This document shows positions 5,760 to 12,788 of a stretch of 16,749 nucleotides of DNA, piece after piece (position 1 is the first letter of the stretch; each line of letters begins with the position of its first letter). The DNA is from Limnoraphis robusta CS-951 (GTDB lineage Bacteria; Cyanobacteriota; Cyanobacteriia; Cyanobacteriales; Microcoleaceae). The position numbers were made by a program, and so were the translations under genes. The notes beneath the pieces are model-generated. The model ran no database searches, was not told the DNA's origin, and worked only from the letters and a program-made list of their open reading frames with translations. The DNA lies in contig NZ_LATL02000244.1 in NCBI RefSeq assembly GCF_000972705.2, positions 1-16,749 on the forward strand. The letters are read 5' to 3'.

Positions 5760-6620
5760 TCATCTGTTGGAATTCATCCGAGCCAACAGTTGTCGGATAA
5801 TCACCGCATCTTGAGCCTGGGGCTGATTTTTTAAATAGTTTTCTAAATCTTGACGAGCTTCTGTCCAACGTTCAAGCTGATAGTACAGAATCCCTCGATC
5901 CCGACGTTCATTCGGCGCCTCGGGAAAGAGCAGCAAAATCCTTTCTATTGCAGCAACCGCCTTGACAATCTCTCCGGCATTCATATAAATTACTTTGAGA
6001 TTTGTTAAGATTCTCGCTAAGATTTGTCTAGGGTTCACCGGGTCGAGAAATTGGGGACGCAGTTTCACCTGTTGACCATAGACTTCTGCTAATTTAGCCT
6101 GACAATCTTCGGCAAATAAAATCTCTCCCTGGTTGAAAACATCGACATAAATTCCCGATCCTGAAAAATCAGGGCGAACGACAAAATGTCCCGGCATTCC
6201 AATCCCAACCATCGGAAAATTAATGCGTTTGGCAATTTCTAAATAGACGACAGATAAAGTAATCGGAATTCCAGTCCGTCGCTCAATCACTTGATTTAAA
6301 AAGCTATTATTGGGATCGTAATAATTCGTTGTATTTCCGACAAATCCTAAATCCTCAAACAAATATTGATTTAATGTTTTAATCACCCGCAAAGGATATC
6401 GCGGTTCATCGAGTCTTTCTAATACCTCCGCCGCCATTTCATCAAGAGCATTGAGATATTCTTCAACGTCTAGATCCCGAAACTCTTCTTGAGCCATATA
6501 GAGAGCCGCTTTCGCCAGATCGATCTGTTCATCTGGCTGATGGGTTTCTTGAGAAAATCTTTGTCTGGCTTGTGAAAAATTCATATTTTTGATAGAGGAA
6601 ATTAACTTTTTATTCCTCAT
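5760..6620 (-). CDS. SirB1-family transglutaminase-like/TPR protein
   Basis: 286 residues. The N-terminal helical part (MNFSQARQRF, then LAKAALYMAQEE) leads into a transglutaminase-like core with GIPITLSVVYLEIAKR (about 117-132), GMPGHFVVRP (141-150, H145) and YVDVFNQGE (D160). TPR-like helices follow (about 205-280, LTNLKVIYMNAGEI, ILLLFPEAP, LEKW-like turns). This is the SirB1 family, widespread but of poorly defined biochemistry. The nucleophile Cys of true transglutaminases is not seen before the His/Asp pair; C173 is the only Cys and lies elsewhere. AAAGGCGG precedes the ATG at 6620. Relatives usually begin at MNFSxAR, which here is M13 (6584), so the real start could be there. It lies 10 bp behind the preceding membrane-protein gene and is probably co-transcribed with it and mutL. 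Confidence 0.85.
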   Translation of the reverse strand: MRNKKLISSIKNMNFSQARQRFSQETHQPDEQIDLAKAALYMAQEEFRDLDVEEYLNALDEMAAEVLERLDEPRYPLRVIKTLNQYLFEDLGFVGNTTNYYDPNNSFLNQVIERRTGIPITLSVVYLEIAKRINFPMVGIGMPGHFVVRPDFSGSGIYVDVFNQGEILFAEDCQAKLAEVYGQQVKLRPQFLDPVNPRQILARILTNLKVIYMNAGEIVKAVAAIERILLLFPEAPNERRDRGILYYQLERWTEARQDLENYLKNQPQAQDAVIIRQLLARMNSNR

Positions 6621-6630
6621 TATACCGCCT

Positions 6631-7821
6631 TTATCCTTTTAGGTCATCTAACGAATAACTGATCGGGTCGGAGAAATCAAGAGATTCAATGATTTTCGAT
6701 TCTATTTGCTCAATTGCCGTCATTATTCCCGTTTCGGGATTGTCTAAAATTGAAGCTTTTACCTCCTCTAAATATTCAAGAATTGTCGCTCGTAAAATGG
6801 GCTTCTCAATATTCGCTGTGTGGTAAGTATCCCAAATATCCCAGAGTAAAATTCCGACTCCCACTGTACAATCTAATAATCCGGCTGCCATTTTTCCGGT
6901 TAAACTTGCTCCCGTTTTTAAGGCAATTTTTGCACCTGCTTTTCCGGCGAAATTGGCTGCAACTTTACTCCCGACTTTCAACACCAAAGGCGCAACTAAC
7001 GGTTTGACTGCTAAATAAGCACTTCCTCCGACTAAAACTTTGAGAGACAAGGTAGAAACTTCCCCCTCTGTATCAAAAATGCTCAGGGCAATATCACTCA
7101 AATAACGATTCCAATCAGCTTGTGGAATTTGATAGGATAAAGGGATTTGATTGAGATTTCCCGATAACTCCTGCAAATACTGTTTAACGGTTTGTTGAGT
7201 CAGTCGTTCAAGCTGAAGTTGAGCAATTTGAGGACGAAGAACTCGCTTGGCAAATTCTTCTTGAAAATCTCGGGTAATCACTTCAGCAACTTTCTCTGAT
7301 GGACTCGGTAACTCAGGATTAACTAAATTCGCCACACCTGAACTTAATTGCACAAAAACGCTTTTAAATTCAATCTGTTTTTGATTAAAATAACCAAAGT
7401 ACCAGTCTATAAAATTATCATCCACTCGGCCGATCAAGTCATCTATCCAAAGATCGAGTTTTTCAGAAGCAAACTGTTCAGCTTGTTCGTGAGCGGTTGT
7501 TAAAGCTTGAGCGACGACTTCATCAACTTTCTGCCAATTAATACTTGGCTGAACAACAATCGTTTGAGGAGGCTGAGAGTTGCTGTTGACTGAAGCAGAA
7601 TCAAACGCTTGATTAATAAAAAGTTGACCAACTAAAGGAACAATAACGACAAAAATGACTATCGCCCAAATCAAAGGAGAAATCGAACGAATCACCTGAA
7701 CCCAAGCTAAAATTCGAGCGGTTTTTTCCGTGTAACTTCCCTGAACAGAAGGAGACTGAGAAGCTTTGGATGAGTCCTCAGAAGAACTCGGAACTGGGGG
7801 ATACTGTGGCTGAGAATTCAC
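6631..7821 (-). CDS. Unknown membrane protein in the mutL group
   Basis: I do not recognise this family with confidence. About 396 residues from GTG at 7821, preceded by GAGG at 8-nt spacing. The frame stays open to a TTG at 7860 with a poorer site. After a Ser/Pro-rich N-terminus there is one strong membrane helix (SPLIWAIVIFVVIVPLVGQL, about 48-67 of this start), then a helical, Gln/Glu-rich extramembrane part with coiled-coil character (about 95-235). A Gly/Ala/Lys patterned hydrophobic region follows (about 258-330), with lysines at near-regular steps and GAGKIALKTGASLTGKMAAG-like small-residue zippers, ending in VGILLWDIWD. The C-terminus is acidic. Location is the cytoplasmic membrane. 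It sits between mutL and sirB1 with gaps of 45 and 10 bp. No link to mismatch repair is evident beyond position. Confidence 0.7.
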   Translation of the reverse strand: MNSQPQYPPVPSSSEDSSKASQSPSVQGSYTEKTARILAWVQVIRSISPLIWAIVIFVVIVPLVGQLFINQAFDSASVNSNSQPPQTIVVQPSINWQKVDEVVAQALTTAHEQAEQFASEKLDLWIDDLIGRVDDNFIDWYFGYFNQKQIEFKSVFVQLSSGVANLVNPELPSPSEKVAEVITRDFQEEFAKRVLRPQIAQLQLERLTQQTVKQYLQELSGNLNQIPLSYQIPQADWNRYLSDIALSIFDTEGEVSTLSLKVLVGGSAYLAVKPLVAPLVLKVGSKVAANFAGKAGAKIALKTGASLTGKMAAGLLDCTVGVGILLWDIWDTYHTANIEKPILRATILEYLEEVKASILDNPETGIMTAIEQIESKIIESLDFSDPISYSLDDLKG

Positions 7822-7866
7822 AGAAATATCCTCAATGAATTTATAGTTAAATTTTACCAAACCTTG

Positions 7867-9552
7867 TTAAATTCCATGACTTTTTCCAATCACCCAATGA
7901 CGGCGAAAAAATCGCGATAAGGAAGATTCATCTAGACGCAAAAAAATCGGTCGTCCGTGGGGACAAGTCCGAGGGTTGCGAGTTCTTACCCATTGTTCAA
8001 GTAAAGTTTGCATTTCCCGTAAACTCAATGGTGTACCATTGCGAATAGCACTCCGACAAGCGGTTGCGACTTGGGCTGCTTGCAAGTCTTTCCCCAAACT
8101 CAGTTCTATTAACGCTTCGCGACAGTCCTCTCGTTGTGCTAACATTTCGGGGATGGTACGCACGGCTGACAACTCCAACCCAAAGGGATCAACTTGTAAA
8201 CCGAGATGCTGTAATTGTTCGATCTGAGGGGGTGAAAGGTGTTGTAGCAGGATAGGGGGTTCAACGTTGATCAGTTTCCACGCCTGGCAGAGTTGTTCAT
8301 ACAAGACTCGTTCATGGGCAATATGTTGTTCAACCAACCATAAACCATTGGGGTGTTCTGCCACAATATAGGTATGATGAACTTGGGCGATCGCTTGCAG
8401 TTCTATTAAGCTAAATTCTTCAGAAGTTGTTTGCTCTTTTGCAGGTTGAATAGAAGGACGAATTTGATAACGTCCTTTTTCTTCAGAGACTTTCAGTAAT
8501 TGATCAACACGATGCAATTTAGCGGATGCTGTTTCCGGGTTCAAACGCAATGTATGATCAATACAAGCCTGAATTTGTTCTTGCCAATAATTCAAATGAT
8601 GCAAATAAACTTCTTCTTTAGCTGGATGGCGGTTCCAGTCGATGTAAGACGCATCTATTTGTAGATGAATAAAACACACCGGAAAGCGATCGCGTGGCAC
8701 AGTACGACTAAAAGCAGATAAAATCGTTTGTTCAAGTTCAGGCGATCGCACCATTCGACCATTCAGGGCAATTTTAACCCAGTCGGGGCGATGACGATGA
8801 CAGCGATCGGGTAAACCCAAAACCCCTTGAATTGAAGAAATTGACGTTGTATCGCCGTCAGGGCTAGCCAGTTGAACCTCAAGAGGTTGTAAGTCATCGA
8901 TACGCACACCCCGGACAATTTGAGGCAAAATAGAATTAGCCCCGACACCGGAACTAATTTGTAACCCAGAAGTCGAACCTTGGCGTACCTGCCAGTTGAC
9001 GTGAGGATGACAGAGGGCAATTTGACCGACGATCTGATGAATGCTTCGCAGTTGTTGGGCGGCTGAGGGTAAGGCTTGACGGCGGCCAAGCCAGTTGTCA
9101 AATAGGTCCGAAACGGTGACAATGGTTCCCGGTGCGATCGCCACCGCTTCCGGTTCGAGGGGTTCTCCTTGGCGGTTGTAGACGACTCGCCATCCCATCT
9201 CCCCCACTGGGCGGCTGAGAATTTCCAGTTGGGCTAACTGGGCTAAACTGTGGAGGGCTTCTCCGCGAAATCCTAAACTGGTAATATTGGAGAGATCGGC
9301 AATGGTGCGAATTTTGCTGGTACTGTGGGCGGTGGCGGCTTGTTTGAGGTTCGTCAGATCCATGCCGATGCCGTTATCTGCCACTTGCACGCGCCATTGG
9401 TCTGGCCAAACGGAAATCGTGATGCGAGTCGCCCCGGCATCTAGGGCATTTTCCACCAATTCTCGCACAACGGCCCCCAGAGAGTCAATGACTTCTCCTG
9501 CGGCGATTAAATAGATGATATCTTCAGGTAAGGGTTGAATTTGAGATGCCAT
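7867..9552 (-). CDS. mutL: DNA mismatch repair protein MutL
   Basis: 561 residues from ATG at 9552 (MASQIQPLPEDIIYLIAAGEV, the standard family start). The frame extends 24 codons upstream to a TTG, but that tail does not look like MutL. The GHKL ATPase domain has ELVENALDAGA (Mg-binding Glu), DNGIGM and GFRGEAL. The transducer domain has NGR and NRHPAKEEV. The C-terminal dimerisation/endonuclease domain carries EQHIAHERVLYE, ACRSAIRNG and CPHGRP, the motif set of nicking MutL proteins in bacteria without MutH. The first motif is usually DQHAxxExxxxE; here it starts with Glu and has Ile for Ala. MutL couples MutS recognition to strand incision. It is first in a minus-strand group with the membrane protein and sirB1. 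HIP1 sites are at 8387, 8686, 8742 and 9134. Confidence 0.96.
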   Translation of the reverse strand: MASQIQPLPEDIIYLIAAGEVIDSLGAVVRELVENALDAGATRITISVWPDQWRVQVADNGIGMDLTNLKQAATAHSTSKIRTIADLSNITSLGFRGEALHSLAQLAQLEILSRPVGEMGWRVVYNRQGEPLEPEAVAIAPGTIVTVSDLFDNWLGRRQALPSAAQQLRSIHQIVGQIALCHPHVNWQVRQGSTSGLQISSGVGANSILPQIVRGVRIDDLQPLEVQLASPDGDTTSISSIQGVLGLPDRCHRHRPDWVKIALNGRMVRSPELEQTILSAFSRTVPRDRFPVCFIHLQIDASYIDWNRHPAKEEVYLHHLNYWQEQIQACIDHTLRLNPETASAKLHRVDQLLKVSEEKGRYQIRPSIQPAKEQTTSEEFSLIELQAIAQVHHTYIVAEHPNGLWLVEQHIAHERVLYEQLCQAWKLINVEPPILLQHLSPPQIEQLQHLGLQVDPFGLELSAVRTIPEMLAQREDCREALIELSLGKDLQAAQVATACRSAIRNGTPLSLREMQTLLEQWVRTRNPRTCPHGRPIFLRLDESSLSRFFRRHWVIGKSHGI

Positions 9553-9762
9553 ATTGTACCGAGAATGAGCCAAGCTTTTTCTACCGATTGAGTCCATTGT
9601 TTGATCATAACTTTTGAGTTTCAAGGATTCGTGACAAAGAGACTCAAATCGACTGGTGTTTTGAGTGCGAGTTGGATTTCAAGACATCAGACCTCTTGGG
9701 TGTGGAGATGAATTTAGGGTGTGATTTCCCTGTTTTTTTGAGAATTTTTTTCGGAAGATAGG

Positions 9763-9790
9763 TTGGATGAAAATCCGATTATGATAGAAT
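9763..9790 (+). promoter_or_regulatory. Promoter for the YbjN-type gene
   Basis: TTGGAT (9763-9768), a 16-bp spacer and TAGAAT (9785-9790). The expected start of transcription is near 9797, giving a short leader that includes AAAGG before the ATG at 9821. Confidence 0.5.
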
Positions 9791-9820
9791 AGTGTAGGGC
9801 AATGTGAAAGGTTGAGAACG

Positions 9821-10231
9821 ATGAGTGATCTAGATTTGAATGAGGCGACTTCTCATCCGTTAGCGAAGTATCGCAACCACCTCGAATTTAACGGCTATCG
9901 AGTAGAGGAAATAGAAGATAGGCTCTACTGTCGTCATTCTCGCAAGTCTAACTTGATTTTAAATCCCATTTCGGATCGGGGAGTTTTGGTTAGCATTGTT
10001 TATTCTTTTGAACCAGATTTGGATCGGTTAGACCTTTTAGAATATGTGAATGAGTTAAATCTGTATTTTACTTTTCTGAAAGCTTATCTAGATGAAGACG
10101 ATGATCTGATTTTAGAGACATTTTTTGAAGGAGAATACGACCGGACTAATTTTTCGATTATGCTCGATAATATTGAGTATGATACGGATGTTTTGTTAGA
10201 CAATGAATTAACCCAAGACTATTTACAATAA
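9821..10231 (+). CDS. YbjN domain-containing protein
   Basis: 136 residues from ATG 9821, with AAAGG 9 nt upstream; a TTG three codons earlier is in frame but less likely. The fold pattern (HLEFNGYRVEEIEDRLYCRH, then NPISDRGVLVSIVYSFE, LEYVNELNLYFTFLKAYLDEDDDLILETFFEG) fits the YbjN/type III secretion chaperone-like family: paired strands, a helix, then further strands ending in a helix. The protein is very acidic and soluble, with no catalytic motif. In E. coli, YbjN affects motility and stress responses; in cyanobacteria no job is settled. It converges on the thioesterase remnant with a 20-bp gap. Confidence 0.75.
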   Translation: MSDLDLNEATSHPLAKYRNHLEFNGYRVEEIEDRLYCRHSRKSNLILNPISDRGVLVSIVYSFEPDLDRLDLLEYVNELNLYFTFLKAYLDEDDDLILETFFEGEYDRTNFSIMLDNIEYDTDVLLDNELTQDYLQ

Positions 10232-10243
10232 GTTGGCAATTAT

Positions 10244-10288
10244 AGAGGCTTTTAAATCGATAGCATTTTGATTTTTTCCAAAGCCTCT
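10244..10288. repeat. Inverted repeat between convergent gene ends
   Basis: AGAGGCTTT (10244-10252) and AAAGCCTCT (10280-10288) form a 9-bp stem around a 27-nt loop that covers the last codons of the thioesterase remnant. A shared terminator role for the two converging genes is plausible, but no clean T-run follows on either strand. Confidence 0.4.
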
Positions 10289-10623
10289 TGTAATCTAGGA
10301 GGAAGGCGACGCATAATTTTACCTGTTTCTCGACTCAGAGGAACCAAAGTCACTTGTCCGCTAACATAATTTTGTTGACTATCTTCGGAGACAATTTGGT
10401 ATTCCCAAATCATCCGCAGGCCTTTTGTCGGGACGAGTCGTCCTTTGATCAAAATCGTCATCCCCATTGTCACCGATTGATGATAGCGCAACATCAACTC
10501 GACGACGGGAAGATCGCAACCCTCGGCCACTAAGTCGCTATATTCAACGCCAAGCCAGCGTAAACTCTCCACCCGCAACTCTTCCATCCAACTCAGATAA
10601 GTCCCATGCCAAACAATACCCGC
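10252..10623 (-). pseudogene. 5'-truncated acyl-CoA thioesterase (4HBT/YbgC type)
   Basis: The sequence encodes AGIVWHGTYLSWMEELRVESL and continues to a normal C-terminus (LPPRLQEALEKIKMLSI), clearly a hot-dog-fold thioesterase of the YbgC/4-hydroxybenzoyl-CoA type. Relatives begin about 20 residues earlier with a strand and an H-x-T-D-Y-A-G-type motif holding the catalytic Asp. Here the homology stops at the Ala codon (10623-10621), exactly where the TCAA right end of the third IS element begins. No start codon lies in the open frame before the element. The first ATG (10587) gives a 111-residue product lacking the Asp motif and first strand. The missing N-terminus is not found on the other side of the IS in any frame. 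I conclude it is a broken gene. Confidence 0.8.
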
Positions 10624-10760
10624 TTGACATCCTCCACCTCCAAATCACGCAGATTATGGAGGTGGATTCCCATCATCACTGACGGGGTTTCCTGGCTCTA
10701 CGAGCAACCTTACTTTTTGGGATTTCTCCCTCTAAGCAGTGGATCATCTCATCCCCAGGC
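10608..10760 (-). ncRNA. Putative omega-RNA of element 2 plus guide
   Basis: Expected from family knowledge to span the 3' end of tnpB and the right-end hairpin, with the guide at 10623-10608 (codons A-G-I-V-W of the thioesterase). The 5' end is a placeholder. The right-end hairpin, at 10633-10666, is the last scaffold stem. Confidence 0.35.
10633..10666 (-). repeat. Right-end palindrome of element 2
   Basis: TCCACCTCC (10633-10641) pairs with GGAGGTGGA (10658-10666). The stem continues inward through A42/T57 and AATC/GATT, leaving one unpaired base (T on the minus strand) and a 5-nt loop. This is the extrahelical-T hairpin that IS605-family TnpA recognises. Confidence 0.65.
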
Positions 10761-11893
10761 GTTACTTTCCGAGTGCCCCTCGGTAGTTGTGCTAACCCTT
10801 GCAATGCTTTCATCAAAATATTAATGGCGGCGTTCGTATCCCGGTCATCTAAATAACCGCAATGTGGGCATTTATGTGTGCGAGTGGACAAAGTTTTCTT
10901 AACTTCTTGTCCGCAATTGGAACAGTTTTGAGATGTGTAATGAGGTGCAACAGCAATCACTGGCACATCAAACACTTTTCCGAAATATTCCAACCACTGT
11001 CTAAACAATGTCCAACTAGCATCAGATATTGATTTAGCTAGATGATGGTTCTTAACCATGTTTCGCACTTTTAGGTCTTCAATGGCTACCAAATCTGCCG
11101 ACAGGATAAGCGCCCAAGCAGTTTTTACCGCAAAGTCTTTACGCCGCCTTGATACCTTGAGGTGCGTTCTACCCAACTTTTTAATGGCTTTAAGTCGATT
11201 TTTTGACCCTTTAGTTCTACGAGAAACACGTTTTTGTGCGCGTTTTAAAGACTTCTCGGCTTTCCTCAAAAACCTTGGGTTTTCTACTTTGTTACCATCA
11301 GAGTCAGTGTAGAAATGATTTAAACCAACATCTATTCCTACCATCCGATTAGTGGGTTTATGTTGTTCATTTCGCTCTTGGTCGATGGAAAACTGAACAT
11401 AATATCCATCGGCTCGACGCACAACACTCACTCGTTTAATCTGCTTTTTCTGGTAAAAATGTAAATCGCGAGTTCCCCACATCTTAAAGGTTCCAGCTTT
11501 GAAACCATCCCTAAATGTAATGGTTAATCGATCATCCGATAACACCCATCCATCAACTTTGTACTCGACTGAGCCATGAGTTTGATGCTTCTTAAACTTA
11601 GGAAAACCTTTCTTACCCGGAACCTTTTTCTTGCAATTATCAAAGAATCTAGCAATAGCACTCCAAGCTCTTTCTGCACTAGCTTGACAGGCTTGCGCTG
11701 AAAGTTTTTTGCACCATTCAAATTGTTCTCTGAGTATTTTGCAGTATTTATTGAGGTCATATCTATTGACCCCTTTGTTCTCCATCCAGTACCTCAGGCA
11801 ACTATTGCGAACAAAAAGGGCGGTACGAATCATCTCATCCAAGATGACGTACTGCTCGTTTGTTCCTCGTAATTTGGCCTCAAATACCAACAT
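10676..11893 (-). CDS. tnpB: RNA-guided endonuclease TnpB, IS200/IS605 family
   Basis: 405 residues and full length. The N-terminus (MLVFEAKLRG, then RTALFVRNSCLRYW) is the common cyanobacterial TnpB opening. The RuvC catalytic triad is intact: D188 in GIDVG, E272 in AIEDLKV and D352 in RDTNAAINI. The zinc finger cysteines C324, C327, C342 and C345 are present (CSNCG, CPHCG). The basic bridge region (KRAQKRVSRRTKGSKNRLKAIKKL) precedes RuvC-II. The family cuts DNA guided by an omega-RNA from the right end. The stop at 10676 lies just before the right-end hairpin, so unlike the first tnpB the palindrome is outside the coding frame. Nothing suggests decay, so nuclease activity could persist. The fragment at 37-171 is a relative. 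No HIP1 sites lie within. Confidence 0.94.
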   Translation of the reverse strand: MLVFEAKLRGTNEQYVILDEMIRTALFVRNSCLRYWMENKGVNRYDLNKYCKILREQFEWCKKLSAQACQASAERAWSAIARFFDNCKKKVPGKKGFPKFKKHQTHGSVEYKVDGWVLSDDRLTITFRDGFKAGTFKMWGTRDLHFYQKKQIKRVSVVRRADGYYVQFSIDQERNEQHKPTNRMVGIDVGLNHFYTDSDGNKVENPRFLRKAEKSLKRAQKRVSRRTKGSKNRLKAIKKLGRTHLKVSRRRKDFAVKTAWALILSADLVAIEDLKVRNMVKNHHLAKSISDASWTLFRQWLEYFGKVFDVPVIAVAPHYTSQNCSNCGQEVKKTLSTRTHKCPHCGYLDDRDTNAAINILMKALQGLAQLPRGTRKVTPGDEMIHCLEGEIPKSKVARRARKPRQ

Positions 11894-11917
11894 GGCTGTT
11901 TTGACTCTATGTCATTA

Positions 11918-11946
11918 AGTTTAACAATTGATACGGAGATTGTAAA
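11918..11946 (-). promoter_or_regulatory. Candidate promoter of the element 2 tnpB
   Basis: On the minus strand, TTTACA (11946-11941), a 17-bp spacer and TAAACT (11923-11918). The -35 overlaps the foot of the hairpin at 11942-11977, so folding or binding there could affect transcription. Confidence 0.35.
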
Positions 11947-11977
11947 AAGCGGACAGGTCGAATGCCTCGCTTTTTAC
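11942..11977 (-). repeat. Second hairpin between left end and tnpB (element 2)
   Basis: GTAAAAAGCG (11942-11951) pairs perfectly with CGCTTTTTAC (11968-11977). AGG/CCT extend it inward past a 3-nt bulge, giving 13 bp in all. It ends 48 bp before the tnpB start. Confidence 0.6.
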
Positions 11978-11994
11978 CTGGGGTGTCCATGTAC

Positions 11995-12024
11995 CTACCC
12001 CCAAATCAAAGATTATGGAGGCAG
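11995..12024 (-). repeat. Left-end imperfect palindrome of element 2
   Basis: CCAAATC (12001-12007) and GATTATGG (12011-12018) pair with one bulged base and an AAA loop, and pair outward more weakly. The core is nearly the same as the right-end palindrome at 10633-10666, as expected for paired IS605 ends. Confidence 0.5.
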
Positions 12025-12085
12025 TGCTATAGCCCCCCAGTCCCCCCGTTAAGATAGAGAATGAGTCTGAGATTGAGAATTTTTT

Positions 12086-12106
12086 GGGCGCACTCGGTTT
12101 GCGCCC
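12086..12106. terminator. GC-rich hairpin after the DUF4090 gene
   Basis: GGGCGCA (12086-12092) and TGCGCCC (12100-12106) form a 7-bp stem with a 7-nt loop, 27 bp past the DUF4090 stop on the minus strand. An A-run, not a T-run, follows on that strand, so it is not a textbook terminator. The position still suggests 3'-end formation. Confidence 0.4.
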
Positions 12107-12132
12107 TCAATTATTTCAGACTGTTTCTGTTG

Positions 12133-12426
12133 CTATTTCCCGCCATAATAAAACGCAATTTCTTTGGGTTTGAGCGGTTCAAACTTCGCATCAGCTAACA
12201 TTTGATTGAGTTCTTCTTGGGGAATATGTTTCGCACCGATGCGGACAATACGCGATCGCATTGAATTCGATACACCACTGCGCTGTCGTCCAGCTTCTAA
12301 AGCCATCACTTTATTGTAGAGATCTAATTTATCTTGAGGAATGGGAGTTCCGTCTAAATCAATTCCCTCTGCGATCGCTTGATCGACTGCATCTGCGCCT
12401 TGGGTACTTGGAGTATCTGATTTCAT
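12133..12426 (-). CDS. DUF4090 family protein
   Basis: 97 residues, soluble, mostly helical. It resembles the small cyanobacterial DUF4090 family: AVDQAIAEGIDLDGTPIPQDKL, then VMALEAGRQRSGVSNSMRSR and IVRIGAKHIPQEELNQMLADA, ending PKEIAFYYGGK. No function is known to me. The core RQRSGVSNSMRSRIVR is basic and could bind nucleic acid or an acidic partner, which is only a guess. ATG at 12426 has no clear Shine-Dalgarno sequence. Two HIP1 octamers (12252-12259 and 12371-12378) mark it as resident chromosomal DNA, unlike the adjacent IS. Its downstream neighbour before the insertion was probably the thioesterase gene. Confidence 0.75.
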   Translation of the reverse strand: MKSDTPSTQGADAVDQAIAEGIDLDGTPIPQDKLDLYNKVMALEAGRQRSGVSNSMRSRIVRIGAKHIPQEELNQMLADAKFEPLKPKEIAFYYGGK

Positions 12427-12514
12427 TTTTATGAGACCTATTCAAGAAAACTCAAGCTTGAGTCCGAATTTTACCAACTTTATTTTATCAGACAAGCTCC
12501 CCAGTCAGATTAAA

Positions 12515-12535
12515 AGCCCACCTTGGGGGTGAGCT
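12515..12535 (-). terminator. Terminator-like hairpin
   Basis: AGCCCACC/GGTGAGCT with one mismatch and a 5-nt loop. On the minus strand the stem is followed directly by TTTTAATCT, the layout of an intrinsic terminator. No minus-strand gene precedes it, so it may end an unseen transcript or be left over. Confidence 0.45.
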
Positions 12536-12550
12536 ACGTGGAATATTACG

Positions 12551-12588
12551 CTCGGTATTGCTAGATTGTTTCTATACTAGCAGTCGAG
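12551..12588. repeat. Two-tier hairpin
   Basis: Outer arms CTCG (12551-12554)/CGAG (12585-12588) and inner arms TGCTAG (12559-12564)/CTAGCA (12577-12582) with a 12-nt loop. Confidence 0.35.
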
Positions 12589-12705
12589 TTTACTGATCGT
12601 TCGTATAGACATATACTGAGTCGTATTTTTTGGCTCTTTCGTTTAATTTTGATTCAAGTTCTTGATTGCCCCGTCTCGAATGAATAACGTAATGTTAATT
12701 AAATC

Positions 12706-12753
12706 CATCAAAAGAAATAAGTCATTATCCCTACTTTTCATCAAAAGAAATAA
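12706..12753 (+). repeat. 15-bp direct repeat pair
   Basis: CATCAAAAGAAATAA occurs at 12706-12720 and again at 12739-12753, with a 33-bp period (about three helical turns), upstream of the exported-protein gene. Confidence 0.7.
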
Positions 12754-12788
12754 AAACTTAAATCTCTCAAAAAATTAAGTCAATTCTC

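Larger units (their letters stand above)
10624..12041 (-). mobile_element. IS200/IS605-type element, tnpB only (element 2)
   Basis: Minus-strand element. The right end reads GAAT (10669-10666), a 9-bp stem extended through a bulged T, then GGATGTCAA ending at 10624. GAAT and TCAA are the guide and cleavage tetramers known from IS608. The left end has a related imperfect palindrome (about 12024-11995) sharing CCAAATCA and AGATTATGGAGG with the right end. A second hairpin lies at 11977-11942. No tnpA is present. The right junction cuts the thioesterase gene. The left boundary is an estimate, because no TTAC or AAAG is found at the expected place; the left edge has probably been altered. Confidence 0.7.

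Noticed and set aside
8763..9122. 119-codon minus-strand frame
   Set aside because: Alternative frame inside mutL, whose own frame has all family motifs.
9553..9624. N-terminal extension of MutL to a TTG codon
   Set aside because: The 24 extra residues do not resemble MutL, and the family start MASQIQPL follows at 9552.
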